Shown in pieces: positions 18,688 through 26,970 of a stretch of DNA of 64,000 nt (positions are counted from its first letter, which is position 1; each line of letters begins with the position of its first letter). Both the position numbers and the translations under genes were made by a program. The DNA is from Pseudoalteromonas luteoviolacea (GTDB lineage Bacteria; Pseudomonadota; Gammaproteobacteria; Enterobacterales; Alteromonadaceae): NCBI RefSeq assembly GCF_001750165.1, contig NZ_CP015411.1:4006501-4070500 (forward strand), given 5' to 3'. The notes beneath the pieces were generated by a model that saw only the letters and a list, made by a program, of their open reading frames with translations, did no database searches and was not told the origin of the DNA.

Positions 18688-18764
18688 TGGCGGAGTGGAC
18701 GGGACTCGAACCCGCGACCCCCGGCGTGACAGGCCGGTATTCTAACCAACTGAACTACCACTCC
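18688..18764 (-). tRNA. tRNA-Asp (GTC), copy 4
   Basis: Identical 77-nt gene with CCA. It is bracketed by GCTAAAACACT (18666-18676) and AGTGATTTAGC (18766-18776), 10 of 11 positions complementary. Confidence 0.97.
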
Positions 18765-18793
18765 AAGTGATTTAGCTTGCTTCTTTAAATAAA

Positions 18794-18870
18794 TGGCGGA
18801 GTGGACGGGACTCGAACCCGCGACCCCCGGCGTGACAGGCCGGTATTCTAACCAACTGAACTACCACTCC
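18794..18870 (-). tRNA. tRNA-Asp (GTC), copy 3
   Basis: Identical 77-nt gene with CCA. It is bracketed by TTGCTTCTTT (18777-18786) and AAAGAAGCAA (18871-18880), a perfect 10-bp inverted repeat. Confidence 0.97.
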
Positions 18871-18898
18871 AAAGAAGCAATGCACATATGTAAGCGGT

Positions 18899-18975
18899 TG
18901 GCGGAGTGGACGGGACTCGAACCCGCGACCCCCGGCGTGACAGGCCGGTATTCTAACCAACTGAACTACCACTCC
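18899..18975 (-). tRNA. tRNA-Asp (GTC), copy 2
   Basis: Identical 77-nt gene with CCA. It is bracketed by ATGTAAGC (18888-18895) and GCTTACAT (18977-18984), a perfect 8-bp inverted repeat. Confidence 0.97.
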
Positions 18976-19001
18976 AGCTTACATCGCGATACAAAATTAA
19001 A

Positions 19002-19078
19002 TGGCGGAGTGGACGGGACTCGAACCCGCGACCCCCGGCGTGACAGGCCGGTATTCTAACCAACTGAACTACCACTCC
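19002..19078 (-). tRNA. tRNA-Asp (GTC), copy 1 (promoter-proximal)
   Basis: Identical 77-nt gene with CCA. It is bracketed by GATACAAA (18988-18995) and TTTGTATC (19087-19094), a perfect 8-bp inverted repeat. Its -10 box lies about 50 bp upstream. Confidence 0.97.
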
Positions 19079-19129
19079 GCGATAACTTTGTATCTCACTG
19101 ACAAGGTGTGCTCCCTGACAGCGGCGTGA

Positions 19130-19158
19130 ATAATACGAATGACCCCTTTCAGAGTCAA
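19130..19158 (-). promoter_or_regulatory. Strong sigma-70 promoter of the tRNA-Asp array
   Basis: On the minus strand, TTGACT (19153-19158), an exact 17-bp spacer, and TATTAT (19130-19135). A GC-rich discriminator (TCACGCCGC) follows, as in promoters under stringent (ppGpp) control. No other promoter is obvious within the array, so all seven copies should share one transcript. Confidence 0.85.
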
Positions 19159-19303
19159 CTATTTTTTTGAAAAAAACTGAATTTTTAGCGATAAACTCGG
19201 TTACACGATGAAAATTACATCACCTTGTATAGAACTCAAACAAAAATAACCCCGATATAAGTTATCGCTCTCTCACCTATTGTGGCCACAGAGCTAAAAA
19301 AGG

Positions 19304-20674
19304 TTATAGCTTGTCATCAGACATGGATAAATTTAGTACATCCCCAGAGTCAGTATCCCCAGCTTCGGCACTCTTTTCCTCCCCGACTACCAGTTCATCA
19401 TCCTCTGCTTTCGATTTTTTCTTCAAAAATGGCAATGAAGTGGGTAATGGAATAGAAAACTTAAGCGGTTTGTTTTGCACAAACACCCTAATGACTAACC
19501 AGCCGAGCAACAATACTAATAGATTACCCGCAATGACTATCGTAACGATTAACGCAGTGCTCATTTCAGGCTCAACCGGCTCAGGCGGCTCTAGTAATTC
19601 GGCAGGTGTTATGGGTTTAGTTAATTCAGGTACCTTTTCAATCGGGCGCTCTATCTCGAAGTTATAATCAGGTATCGATGCCATAAATTCGCGACCGTTG
19701 ATATTTTCACCAAATGCCGATAGCTGGACACTGTATCGCCCCCAATCATAATTTTTAATTTGCAGTTGTCGATAAAAGCGCTCGCCTTCATTGAGCGTAA
19801 ACAACTGCTCTTCACCGTTAGGGTAAAGGATCTTTCCCTGTAAAATCACCGTCTCTGGCTTGACGATTTCGCGGTTGAGTTTGATCAACAACTCATGTTC
19901 AAACTCTTCATCGTCTGCCAATTGCAATTCAAAACTAAATGGTGGCTCGGCTATAATGATGGGATCTTTAACCACTCGCCTTTTTAAGATCGGGGTTTCA
20001 ATGTAAAATTCGGGCTGCCATTCACCCGCAGGGAAAACAAGCCTAAACTCCCCTGTAAATATGCCATCAAGTGGTCGCTCATCAAAGTCTCGACCATCAT
20101 CTTTAAACTCAGTCACACTTTGTGTGCCCGCACCAAAATTCGCATATTGCTCATTGTTAGTGCTGACAAACTCGACATACAAAGTGACTACATCTCTGAA
20201 GTAACCAACATCAATCGGCTTTCCATCATTAGTAACCCGGCCGTTAACCTTCAACATTTCACCGCGAAAGAGTAGTGGCGGTAAAGGATCTACAGCCAGC
20301 TCAATTTCACCCAATACCATAACTCGGCTATCTTGTAGGATCTGCCCGAGTACTTGCCAAGGCCCAGGCATTGGCTTATCTATAATAATGAGGTCATAAC
20401 TGATTTCATCAAACCACTCTAGGCCTTCGTCTTTAACAGAGTGAATAGAGTAGATTTTACTGCCATCAGGCCTCACTAGTACCACGGCTGGTGCGCCGGG
20501 AGCTCGGAAAAATAATAATGTAATTTTATCAACGTTGTGGTCAATGCGAAATCGATTGTCTAGCAGCGGAATTTCATTTGATACCCCATCACGCTCTAAA
20601 ATCGTAATGTCTGGTGTTTCACAACAAGCTAGCCAGCTTATAAACGTAAACAACACTGCTAAGCAAATGCGCAT
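19304..20674 (-). CDS. TIGR03503-family protein
   Basis: 456 residues. A signal peptide lies at 1-18 (FISWLACCETP; a lipobox-like Cys is present but atypical). It is followed by a beta-rich periplasmic part with several Ig-like segments and one C-terminal membrane helix (about 378-400, ALIVTIVIAGNLLVLLLGWL). A short basic then acidic cytoplasmic tail (KKKSKAEDDE) ends the protein. It matches my memory of the TIGR03503 family of Vibrio, Shewanella and Pseudoalteromonas, which has no assigned function. It is 13 bases downstream of dnaQ on the same strand, so probably co-transcribed with it. The architecture is confident, the function unknown. Confidence 0.75.
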   Translation of the reverse strand: MRICLAVLFTFISWLACCETPDITILERDGVSNEIPLLDNRFRIDHNVDKITLLFFRAPGAPAVVLVRPDGSKIYSIHSVKDEGLEWFDEISYDLIIIDKPMPGPWQVLGQILQDSRVMVLGEIELAVDPLPPLLFRGEMLKVNGRVTNDGKPIDVGYFRDVVTLYVEFVSTNNEQYANFGAGTQSVTEFKDDGRDFDERPLDGIFTGEFRLVFPAGEWQPEFYIETPILKRRVVKDPIIIAEPPFSFELQLADDEEFEHELLIKLNREIVKPETVILQGKILYPNGEEQLFTLNEGERFYRQLQIKNYDWGRYSVQLSAFGENINGREFMASIPDYNFEIERPIEKVPELTKPITPAELLEPPEPVEPEMSTALIVTIVIAGNLLVLLLGWLVIRVFVQNKPLKFSIPLPTSLPFLKKKSKAEDDELVVGEEKSAEAGDTDSGDVLNLSMSDDKL

Positions 20675-20687
20675 TTATTTTACCTCG

Positions 20688-21398
20688 TTATTGTTGCCAT
20701 AGACTTTGTCCACATGCCTTATTGACTATTTCCATTCTTTCTTGGTGTGCGAGTTCTTCATCTTCACTCGCATGGATCACACGTAGTTTTGGCCTATCAG
20801 CAGACAATCGCCTTATCCCACTCGTATCACCATGTTGCTGCCCCTCAAGCTGCTGAGCCAGATTTAGCTTTTTCTGACCCCCTGTCATAGCCAAGTAAAC
20901 GTCTGATAAAATCTCGGAATCCAGCAGTGCGCCGTGCAGCGTACGTTTCGAATTGTCAATATCATAACGACGGCACAGCGCGTCGAGACTGTTCTTTTGA
21001 CCTGGATGCAAACCACGGGCCATAACTAACGTATCAAGTACTTCACACACGTCATTGGTCGTTGGGAAGCCCTGATTAAGCATCGCAAATTCATGGTCCA
21101 TAAAGCCAACGTCGAACGGCGCATTATGGATAACCAGTTCAGCACCTTCAATATAGTCTAGAAACTCCTGCGCAACGTGATGAAAGTATGGCTTACCACG
21201 CAAAAACTCGTTGGTAATACCATGTACATCAATGGCTTCTTCTTCAATATCTCGTTGTGGATTTATATACACATGAAAGTTATTCCCAGTAAGGCGTCGA
21301 TTAACTAACTCCACACACCCTATTTCAATGATTCTGTGACCGGCTTTGGGATCAATACCGGTGGTCTCTGTATCGAGTACTACTTGTCTTTTTTGCAT
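20688..21398 (-). CDS. dnaQ: DNA polymerase III epsilon subunit (proofreading exonuclease)
   Basis: A 236-residue 3'-5' exonuclease that proofreads for the replicative polymerase. All exonuclease motifs are present: ExoI VLDTETTG (residues 7-14, catalytic Asp/Glu), ExoII HNAPFDVGFMD, and ExoIII HGALLDSEIL with the His and Asp of the DEDDh class. The C-terminal segment (about 190-236) would bind the alpha subunit. It is divergent from rnhA, the same arrangement as in E. coli, with only a short shared promoter region (69 bp to the rnhA start chosen here). Confidence 0.96.
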   Translation of the reverse strand: MQKRQVVLDTETTGIDPKAGHRIIEIGCVELVNRRLTGNNFHVYINPQRDIEEEAIDVHGITNEFLRGKPYFHHVAQEFLDYIEGAELVIHNAPFDVGFMDHEFAMLNQGFPTTNDVCEVLDTLVMARGLHPGQKNSLDALCRRYDIDNSKRTLHGALLDSEILSDVYLAMTGGQKKLNLAQQLEGQQHGDTSGIRRLSADRPKLRVIHASEDEELAHQERMEIVNKACGQSLWQQ

Positions 21399-21466
21399 AC
21401 CGTTGGCTGCCTAACTTTGCTATGGTTAGCGTCTATCTGCCCATTCTACATAAAACAGGCGAATTC

Positions 21467-21931
21467 GTGCAAAAAACAGTAGAAATTTATACCGATGGCT
21501 CTTGTCTTGGCAATCCAGGGCCTGGAGGCTATGGTGTGTACTTAAGCTATCAAGGTCATGAAAAACAATTAAGTCAAGGCTACCAATTAACGACAAATAA
21601 CAGAATGGAAATGTTAGCCGCTATTGTCGCACTTGAGACGCTAAAGCGTCCTTGCCAAGTTGTGCTCTATACAGATAGCCAATATGTTAAACAAGGCATT
21701 GAATCTTGGCTTGTTAACTGGAAAAAGCGTAACTGGCAGACGGCAGCTAAACAACCTGTGAAGAATGTTGATTTGTGGCAACGATTAGATGAAGCATGCC
21801 AACGCCATGACATCCAATGGCGTTGGGTTAAAGGTCATGCTGGTAATAAATACAACGAGCTTGTTGATGATTTAGCTCGAGACGCAGCCTCACAAGATAA
21901 TTTGCTTGAAGACACCGGATATAACCCTTAA
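21467..21931 (+). CDS. rnhA: Ribonuclease HI
   Basis: Cleaves the RNA strand of RNA-DNA hybrids. It is 154 residues with the GTG start at 21467, chosen because the protein then begins VQKTVEIYTDGSCLGNPG like E. coli RnhA. An in-frame ATG at 21422 would add 15 unlikely residues and nearly reach the dnaQ start. The four metal-binding acidic residues are visible: Asp in IYTDGS, Glu in NRMEML, Asp in LYTDSQ and Asp in ELVDDLA. The active-site loop KGHAGN is present. Its stop overlaps the convergent methyltransferase gene by 4 bases. Confidence 0.96.
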   Translation: MQKTVEIYTDGSCLGNPGPGGYGVYLSYQGHEKQLSQGYQLTTNNRMEMLAAIVALETLKRPCQVVLYTDSQYVKQGIESWLVNWKKRNWQTAAKQPVKNVDLWQRLDEACQRHDIQWRWVKGHAGNKYNELVDDLARDAASQDNLLEDTGYNP

Positions 21932-22692
21932 TCATTCCCACCGACTTTCTGCTGGCTGCGACTGTGCTTTAATCTTGCACCTTTAACAGCTGGCGTCCAT
22001 TTTGGCCTCGCATGCCATTTAGGCTTAATCGGCGTCAGCGGCGCGACGCGTTTACGCGCAACAAGCATATAAACACTCCCCATAGGCTTCAAATAATGTC
22101 GGCAAAACCGGCGCCATGGTGCAAATCTAGATAACCGAGACCCTCTCGCTAAAGAAGCATGAATAAAACGTTCATCAGCAATGATTTCGAAACCGAGTAG
22201 ATTTAACCAATCTTTCACACGAGCAGGCGTAAAAAATCGCCCAGACCAAGGCAGCTTTTCGCCGCTAAACGGCAACGTATGCGCAAGCCCGCATAAACTA
22301 AATGGATTGAACCCAGTAATAGCAATATATCCACCAGGAATTAATGTGCGATGCGCTTCGCGTAAAATGTGATGAGGATCTGAGTGATATTCCAGACATT
22401 GAGACAAGATGCACGCATCAACACTGTGTTCGTAAAAAGGAAGTTCATCAATCTCAGCTATCACCCCTGCATGAGGACCACTTGAAGAAATACAAACTTG
22501 ATGATCAATGAGGCTTTCAGAGGTATCCAATTGACCGCTGAGACACCCCAATTTAAGCATGTGATAACCAAACATACGTGGAAGCCATCGCGCCATACGT
22601 CGTTCGATGCCGGCTTTTAAATATTCTCCATGAGGAAAGTCCTGCCAAGACTGTGGTTTAGGCCCTTGCCGAAAACTTAATGCTGGTTTCAT
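21928..22692 (-). CDS. Class I SAM-dependent methyltransferase, YafS-like
   Basis: A 254-residue methyltransferase of the UbiE/Methyltransf_11 type. The motif I region is degenerate (YHMLKLGCLSGQLDTS, no GxGxG). Motif II/IV is ELPFYEHSVDACILSQCLEYHSDP, then LREAHRTLIPGGYIAITGFNPFS. The C-terminus is basic. It sits between rnhA and gloB, the exact place of E. coli yafS, which also has no known substrate. It overlaps the rnhA stop by 4 bases and is divergent from gloB, 52 bp away. The family is clear, the substrate is not. Confidence 0.85.
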   Translation of the reverse strand: MKPALSFRQGPKPQSWQDFPHGEYLKAGIERRMARWLPRMFGYHMLKLGCLSGQLDTSESLIDHQVCISSSGPHAGVIAEIDELPFYEHSVDACILSQCLEYHSDPHHILREAHRTLIPGGYIAITGFNPFSLCGLAHTLPFSGEKLPWSGRFFTPARVKDWLNLLGFEIIADERFIHASLARGSRLSRFAPWRRFCRHYLKPMGSVYMLVARKRVAPLTPIKPKWHARPKWTPAVKGARLKHSRSQQKVGGND

Positions 22693-22744
22693 CCCGTACG
22701 CTCGTTATACTTACTGACACCTTCACTTTATAGAGCAATGAGTT

Positions 22745-23512
22745 ATGGTGCAAGTTGAACCGATAAAGGCATTTAACGATAACTATATCTGGGCCATATG
22801 CAGTCAACATGAACAGCAAACCTGGGTGGTCGATCCTGGTCAAAGCCAGCCAGTATTCACATTTTTAAAAGCACACAACCGTACATTATCTGGCATACTT
22901 ATCACCCACCACCACTGGGATCATACGGATGGCGTCGCCGAATTGCTATTACAGTTTCCTGATATTCCCGTTTATGGTCCTAAAGATTCGAAATTTACAG
23001 GTATAACACACCCGCTCTCACATGATGACAATGTAACTATAGCAGGCATTGCGTTTAAGATCGTGGAAACACCTGGGCATACGCTTGATCATATTTGTTA
23101 TATCGATGAACAGATAGCATTTACAGGTGATACCTTATTCAGCGGAGGATGCGGCAGGCTTTTTGAAGGCACTGCCAAGCAAATGTGGCACTCGCTAGAA
23201 TCCCTAAAACAATTACCCAGTGCTTGTCAGATATACTGCACCCATGAATACACCTTGGCAAACCTTGCTTTTGCGCAAGCCGTAGAGCCTGAGAATCAAA
23301 TCCTTTCCGAGCATATAGCATGGTGCCAACAGCAGCGAGAAAAAGACTTACCTACCCTACCCACTAGTATGGAAATAGAACGTGCAATCAATCCCTTTCT
23401 ACGCACAGACCAAGCAAAAATTCTGGCGCATTTACCAGTTTATTTGCAAGAGCCGTCTGACCTAGACTGGCAAATATTATCCAAATTAAGGTTATGGAAA
23501 GATAACTTCTAA
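22745..23512 (+). CDS. gloB: Hydroxyacylglutathione hydrolase (glyoxalase II)
   Basis: Hydrolyses S-lactoylglutathione to lactate and glutathione, finishing methylglyoxal detoxification. It is a 255-residue metallo-beta-lactamase fold. The binuclear metal site is THHHWDHTDG (residues 55-64), with further ligands in TPGHTLDH and FTGDTLFSGGCGRLFEGT. CTHEYT is also present. The C-terminal helical glutathione-binding domain runs from about 175 and has NPFLR. Its neighbours match the rnhA-yafS-gloB-mltD order of enterobacteria. Confidence 0.96.
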   Translation: MVQVEPIKAFNDNYIWAICSQHEQQTWVVDPGQSQPVFTFLKAHNRTLSGILITHHHWDHTDGVAELLLQFPDIPVYGPKDSKFTGITHPLSHDDNVTIAGIAFKIVETPGHTLDHICYIDEQIAFTGDTLFSGGCGRLFEGTAKQMWHSLESLKQLPSACQIYCTHEYTLANLAFAQAVEPENQILSEHIAWCQQQREKDLPTLPTSMEIERAINPFLRTDQAKILAHLPVYLQEPSDLDWQILSKLRLWKDNF

Positions 23513-23710
23513 TAAAGTACGTACCACAGTACCTGAACCGCTGTGGTTTCGGGTGCATATGACATGTTTAGTATATTTCATGCATCAACACAGATTTAGC
23601 CTGTATTGTTGAAATTTTCTAAACACCGTAAAGAAGAAAAATGCGATAACTTCCCAATTAACTCAGATAAAGGTAGAATCGTCGAGTTTTTGCCCGACAA
23701 AAAGAGATTT

Positions 23711-25270
23711 ATGAAAAAGCCACTGCTGATAATTGCAATTTTGAGTTTAATCACAGGCTGTGAATTAACATCAACGCAACCCCAAGAAACTGAAGTACAA
23801 GACCACGCAAGCCCTGCTCAAATTAGTGATGTACTCTCTCATGCCATTCAAGAACCAATTGAAGCAGATGAGCCGCCACCCGTGTTTGATGATGTATGGG
23901 AACGGATCCGTTATCAGCTATCAATTCCAGTCCCGCAAAATCGTCCCGTGGTGACGGAAAGAAATTATTATCAGCGCCACCAGTCTTATTTAGATCGTAT
24001 CTCTAAACGCGCAGAGCCGTATTTGTACTTTATTGTCGAAGAAGTAGAAAAGCGTCAAATGCCAATTGAAATTGCATTGCTACCGATTGTTGAAAGTGCG
24101 TTCGATCCATTTGGTTACTCGCATCGCAGTGCCTCAGGTATTTGGCAATTTATGCCACAAACAGGTGAGCGTTTCGACCTTAAGCAAAATTGGTGGTATG
24201 ACGGTAGACGTGACATTGTACAATCAACTCGCGCAGCATTAGACTATTTAACTTATTTGCATAAAACACTGGATGGTGATTGGTTAAACGCCATTGCAGC
24301 CTATAACTCAGGTGAAGGTCGAGTTATGCGTGCGATTAGAAAAAATCGCAAAAAGCACCTTCCTACAGATTTTTGGTCTTTAGACTTACCTAGAGAAACG
24401 ACTGCCTATGTCCCGAAGCTCCTGGCGTTATCAGACCTATTGATGCGCCAAGAGGAGTTCAAAGTAACTTGGAACAAAATCATAAATGCGCAAGTTGTTG
24501 ATACGGTTGAAGTCGGTACCCAAATTGATCTAGCACTTGCAGCCGATATGGCCGGAATCTCACTCACAGAACTTTATCGTTTAAATCCTGGGTTTAACCG
24601 CTGGGCAACGGACCCCAAAGGTCCACATAGTTTATTATTACCCACTGACAAAATCGCACAATTCAAGACAAAGCTCGCCAATACACCAATGCAAGAACGT
24701 TTACGCTGGCAATACTACACGGTTAATCGTGGAGACAGCCTGTCAGTGATTGCAAATAAGTTTGATACGAGTCCATCTGCTATTCAAACTCTAAATAAGC
24801 TCGACAGCCATATCATTCGTGTTGGTCAAAAACTACTGGTGCCATTAAGTGAAGGTGAGCTCAAAAGCGAGCACTTACCGACGTCAGTAAAACAAGCCGC
24901 CAATAGAACACAAAAAAATAAGCGCATACACACTGTAAAAAGTGGTGATACTTTATGGGATATTAGTAGAGAGCACGACGTCACCATTAAGCAGTTAGCC
25001 GCATGGAACAAGCTCAAAACCAGTGCTGTACTAAAACTTGGTCAAAATATCACCATTTATAAGTCTCAGCCAAAGGCAAAAACGGCGGGGCTCAAATCAA
25101 CCGAACGAACGATTACATACAAGGTACGTAGAGGCGACTCACTGGCACGAATCGCATCTAAATTTAATGTGACCATTAAAGACATTATCAAGTGGAATAA
25201 CATTGCAGGGCAAAAGTATTTACAACCAGGACAAAAACTTAAGCTCAAAGTGGATGTTAAACGCACATAA
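23711..25270 (+). CDS. mltD: Membrane-bound lytic murein transglycosylase D
   Basis: Cleaves peptidoglycan glycan strands to 1,6-anhydro products. It is 519 residues from ATG 23711, which begins a lipoprotein signal (LITGC, Cys at about 17). Earlier in-frame codons would put 35 charged residues before the signal and are rejected. The SLT domain (about 115-260) has the catalytic Glu in LLPIVESAFDP, then SASGIWQFMPQTG and AIAAYNSGEGRV. Three LysM repeats follow at about 335-380, 400-445 and 455-505, with YTVNRGDSLSVIA, HTVKSGDTLWDIS and YKVRRGDSLARIA. It ends at a strong bidirectional terminator. Confidence 0.95.
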   Translation: MKKPLLIIAILSLITGCELTSTQPQETEVQDHASPAQISDVLSHAIQEPIEADEPPPVFDDVWERIRYQLSIPVPQNRPVVTERNYYQRHQSYLDRISKRAEPYLYFIVEEVEKRQMPIEIALLPIVESAFDPFGYSHRSASGIWQFMPQTGERFDLKQNWWYDGRRDIVQSTRAALDYLTYLHKTLDGDWLNAIAAYNSGEGRVMRAIRKNRKKHLPTDFWSLDLPRETTAYVPKLLALSDLLMRQEEFKVTWNKIINAQVVDTVEVGTQIDLALAADMAGISLTELYRLNPGFNRWATDPKGPHSLLLPTDKIAQFKTKLANTPMQERLRWQYYTVNRGDSLSVIANKFDTSPSAIQTLNKLDSHIIRVGQKLLVPLSEGELKSEHLPTSVKQAANRTQKNKRIHTVKSGDTLWDISREHDVTIKQLAAWNKLKTSAVLKLGQNITIYKSQPKAKTAGLKSTERTITYKVRRGDSLARIASKFNVTIKDIIKWNNIAGQKYLQPGQKLKLKVDVKRT

Positions 25271-25302
25271 CTAAAAAAGGCCTCGTCAGAGGCCTTTTTT
25301 AG
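25271..25302. terminator. Bidirectional terminator between mltD and yqcA
   Basis: CTAAAAAAGGCCTC pairs perfectly with GAGGCCTTTTTTAG (14 bp) around a GTCA loop. Runs of six A and six T give a good tail on both strands. It starts directly at the mltD stop and ends 6 bases before the convergent yqcA stop. Confidence 0.92.
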
Positions 25303-25308
25303 TTGCTT

Positions 25309-25752
25309 TTATAGACCCGCTATCCACTTAGTCAGCCAAGGCTCTACCACCTCCCAAGGCTCAAAGTATTCACCTGCATCTACATCAAGTCGCGGCTGTA
25401 TAAGATTGGCATTCAATTGCTGAACCAGCGCATCAATTTGACGTCCGGCACCACAGTAAGTATCACCATAACTGCGATCTCCTAGCGCCACAACTCCCAC
25501 ACTCTTATTAGTCAACATTGGCATTTGCGCCTGCATTTGAAGAAATAGCGGGTACAAATTATCAGGAATATCACCCTGCCCTGTTGTCGACGAGACAAAC
25601 AAGGCATGTTCAGCCGATTTCACGTGCTCTAACGTTGCAGGCTCTGCTATTTCTACTTCATGTCCTTGGGCATTTAAATGGGTCTGTATTTGTTCAGCCA
25701 AATTTTCTGCATTTCCATAAACACTACCTACAAATAAGGTGATTGATGCCAT
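25309..25752 (-). CDS. yqcA: Flavodoxin-like protein YqcA
   Basis: A 147-residue FMN-binding flavodoxin. The phosphate loop is GSVYGNAENLA near residues 8-18, then SSTTGQGDIPDN and LGDRSYGDTYCGAG, the flavin-ring contacts. The ATG at 25752 is preferred over an earlier in-frame start inside truC: AAGGA lies 9 nt upstream and the start overlaps the truC stop (TAATG), which implies coupled translation. The yqcC-truC-yqcA order is that of E. coli, which favours YqcA over the related MioC. The electron partner is unknown. Confidence 0.9.
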   Translation of the reverse strand: MASITLFVGSVYGNAENLAEQIQTHLNAQGHEVEIAEPATLEHVKSAEHALFVSSTTGQGDIPDNLYPLFLQMQAQMPMLTNKSVGVVALGDRSYGDTYCGAGRQIDALVQQLNANLIQPRLDVDAGEYFEPWEVVEPWLTKWIAGL

Positions 25753-26486
25753 TACTGATAATCCTTCTCCGTTGATGGCCAACCTAGCTGACGGCAAATG
25801 TCCAACATTTCCTCACCTAACTTGGCGCGAATTAATATTGATTCTTTAGTATAAGGATGGAGAAACTTTAGCTCAGTTGCAAATAACATCAGCCTTTGTA
25901 GGCCAAAATGATCACGGAAAAAATGATTATGCTTATTATCCCCATGATTTACATCACCTATTATGGGTGTGGATAAATGATTTAGATGTCTGCGGATCTG
26001 ATGTTTTCGACCTGTTTTAGGAAAGCACTCTACCAGCGAATAACGAATACTTGGGTATTTACCAAATGGAATATCCAAACTTGCTTTATGCAAACATCTC
26101 ACAAGAGTCTGCGCCTCTTGAGGGGCTTTATCTTGATCTGCAAATTTGTCTGCTATTTTATCCAATTGCTCCTTAAGCGGCTTATCTACAAAAATTTCGT
26201 CCTTGCTGTGGCCACGTACCAACGCAAGGTAGCGCTTTTGAATTGTGCCTTCAATGAATACTTGATTCATATCTCTGGCCGCTTCTGAGCTTAAAGCAAA
26301 CAATAAGACCCCACTGGTTGGCCTGTCTAGACGATGCACAGGAAATACATGCTGCCCCAATTGATCTCTGAGCATCTGCATCGCAAATTGCGTTTCTCGC
26401 TTGTCTAAAAAGGAACGATGAACGAGTAAGCCTGATGGTTTATTAATAGCAACATACTGGTCGTCTTGATAAATAATTTCTAGCAT
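25752..26486 (-). CDS. truC: tRNA pseudouridine(65) synthase
   Basis: Makes pseudouridine at position 65 of certain tRNAs. It is a 244-residue RluA-family enzyme without an S4 domain, as in E. coli TruC. The catalytic Asp is in PVHRLDRPTSGVLLFA (about residue 54). GRKHQIRRHL and GDVNHGDNKHN, which is typical of TruC, are present. Gene order yqcC-truC-yqcA supports the name. It overlaps yqcA by one base and follows yqcC by 6. Confidence 0.93.
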   Translation of the reverse strand: MLEIIYQDDQYVAINKPSGLLVHRSFLDKRETQFAMQMLRDQLGQHVFPVHRLDRPTSGVLLFALSSEAARDMNQVFIEGTIQKRYLALVRGHSKDEIFVDKPLKEQLDKIADKFADQDKAPQEAQTLVRCLHKASLDIPFGKYPSIRYSLVECFPKTGRKHQIRRHLNHLSTPIIGDVNHGDNKHNHFFRDHFGLQRLMLFATELKFLHPYTKESILIRAKLGEEMLDICRQLGWPSTEKDYQ

Positions 26487-26492
26487 ACTTCA

Positions 26493-26816
26493 CTACGCCC
26501 CACTTGAAATGAGCGTATCTATCTCACTTAAACACTTGAATAGAACTTGCTGATCAGGATGTTGTGCAAATGCCACATCACACATAGGCGCAATAGCAAT
26601 GTTGGTCGGCAAAGGTACCCCCATTTCTATCATCGCCCTTATTTTTGGGATAAAGACAAATTGCAGCCATTGTTCAAATCGTAACGTATCACAGCAAAAT
26701 GGCTGCACAGACGCCAAAGCTTGCTCGTCAACTGGCTCAGCTTGCCAAAGTTGAGATTGTTTTAATTGTACTTCTAATACAGCAAGATGCTGTAAAACCA
26801 CTTGGCTCACTGTCAC
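26493..26816 (-). CDS. yqcC: YqcC family protein (DUF446)
   Basis: A 107-residue all-helical cytoplasmic protein of unknown function. The family core FEQWLQFVFIPKIRAMIE and PLPTNIAI matches E. coli YqcC, and the operon with truC and yqcA confirms it. It starts at GTG 26816 after GAGGC. It is the first gene of the three-gene unit and is divergent from the DUF3549 gene. Confidence 0.88.
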   Translation of the reverse strand: MTVSQVVLQHLAVLEVQLKQSQLWQAEPVDEQALASVQPFCCDTLRFEQWLQFVFIPKIRAMIEMGVPLPTNIAIAPMCDVAFAQHPDQQVLFKCLSEIDTLISSGA

Positions 26817-26970
26817 GCCTCTAATTGATAATCAAAGTGGCAGTATACCACTTGTGTCAATTAAGCACATTTTCAAAACAGATATTAGAGACCTATGTAG
26901 CTCGCGACTCTTACCCCCCACTTCAAATACCGTTATACTTGCACCCAATGTAATTTTTCGTGAGCAAACA

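Noticed and set aside
18561..19059. Open frames reading MAEWTGLEPATPGVTGRYSN, and the opposite-strand MVVQLVRIPACHAGGRGFES
   Set aside because: They are translations of the tRNA-Asp genes themselves, a common false annotation.
25309..25752. MioC as the name of the flavodoxin
   Set aside because: Operon order yqcC-truC-yqcA points to YqcA; mioC normally lies near oriC.
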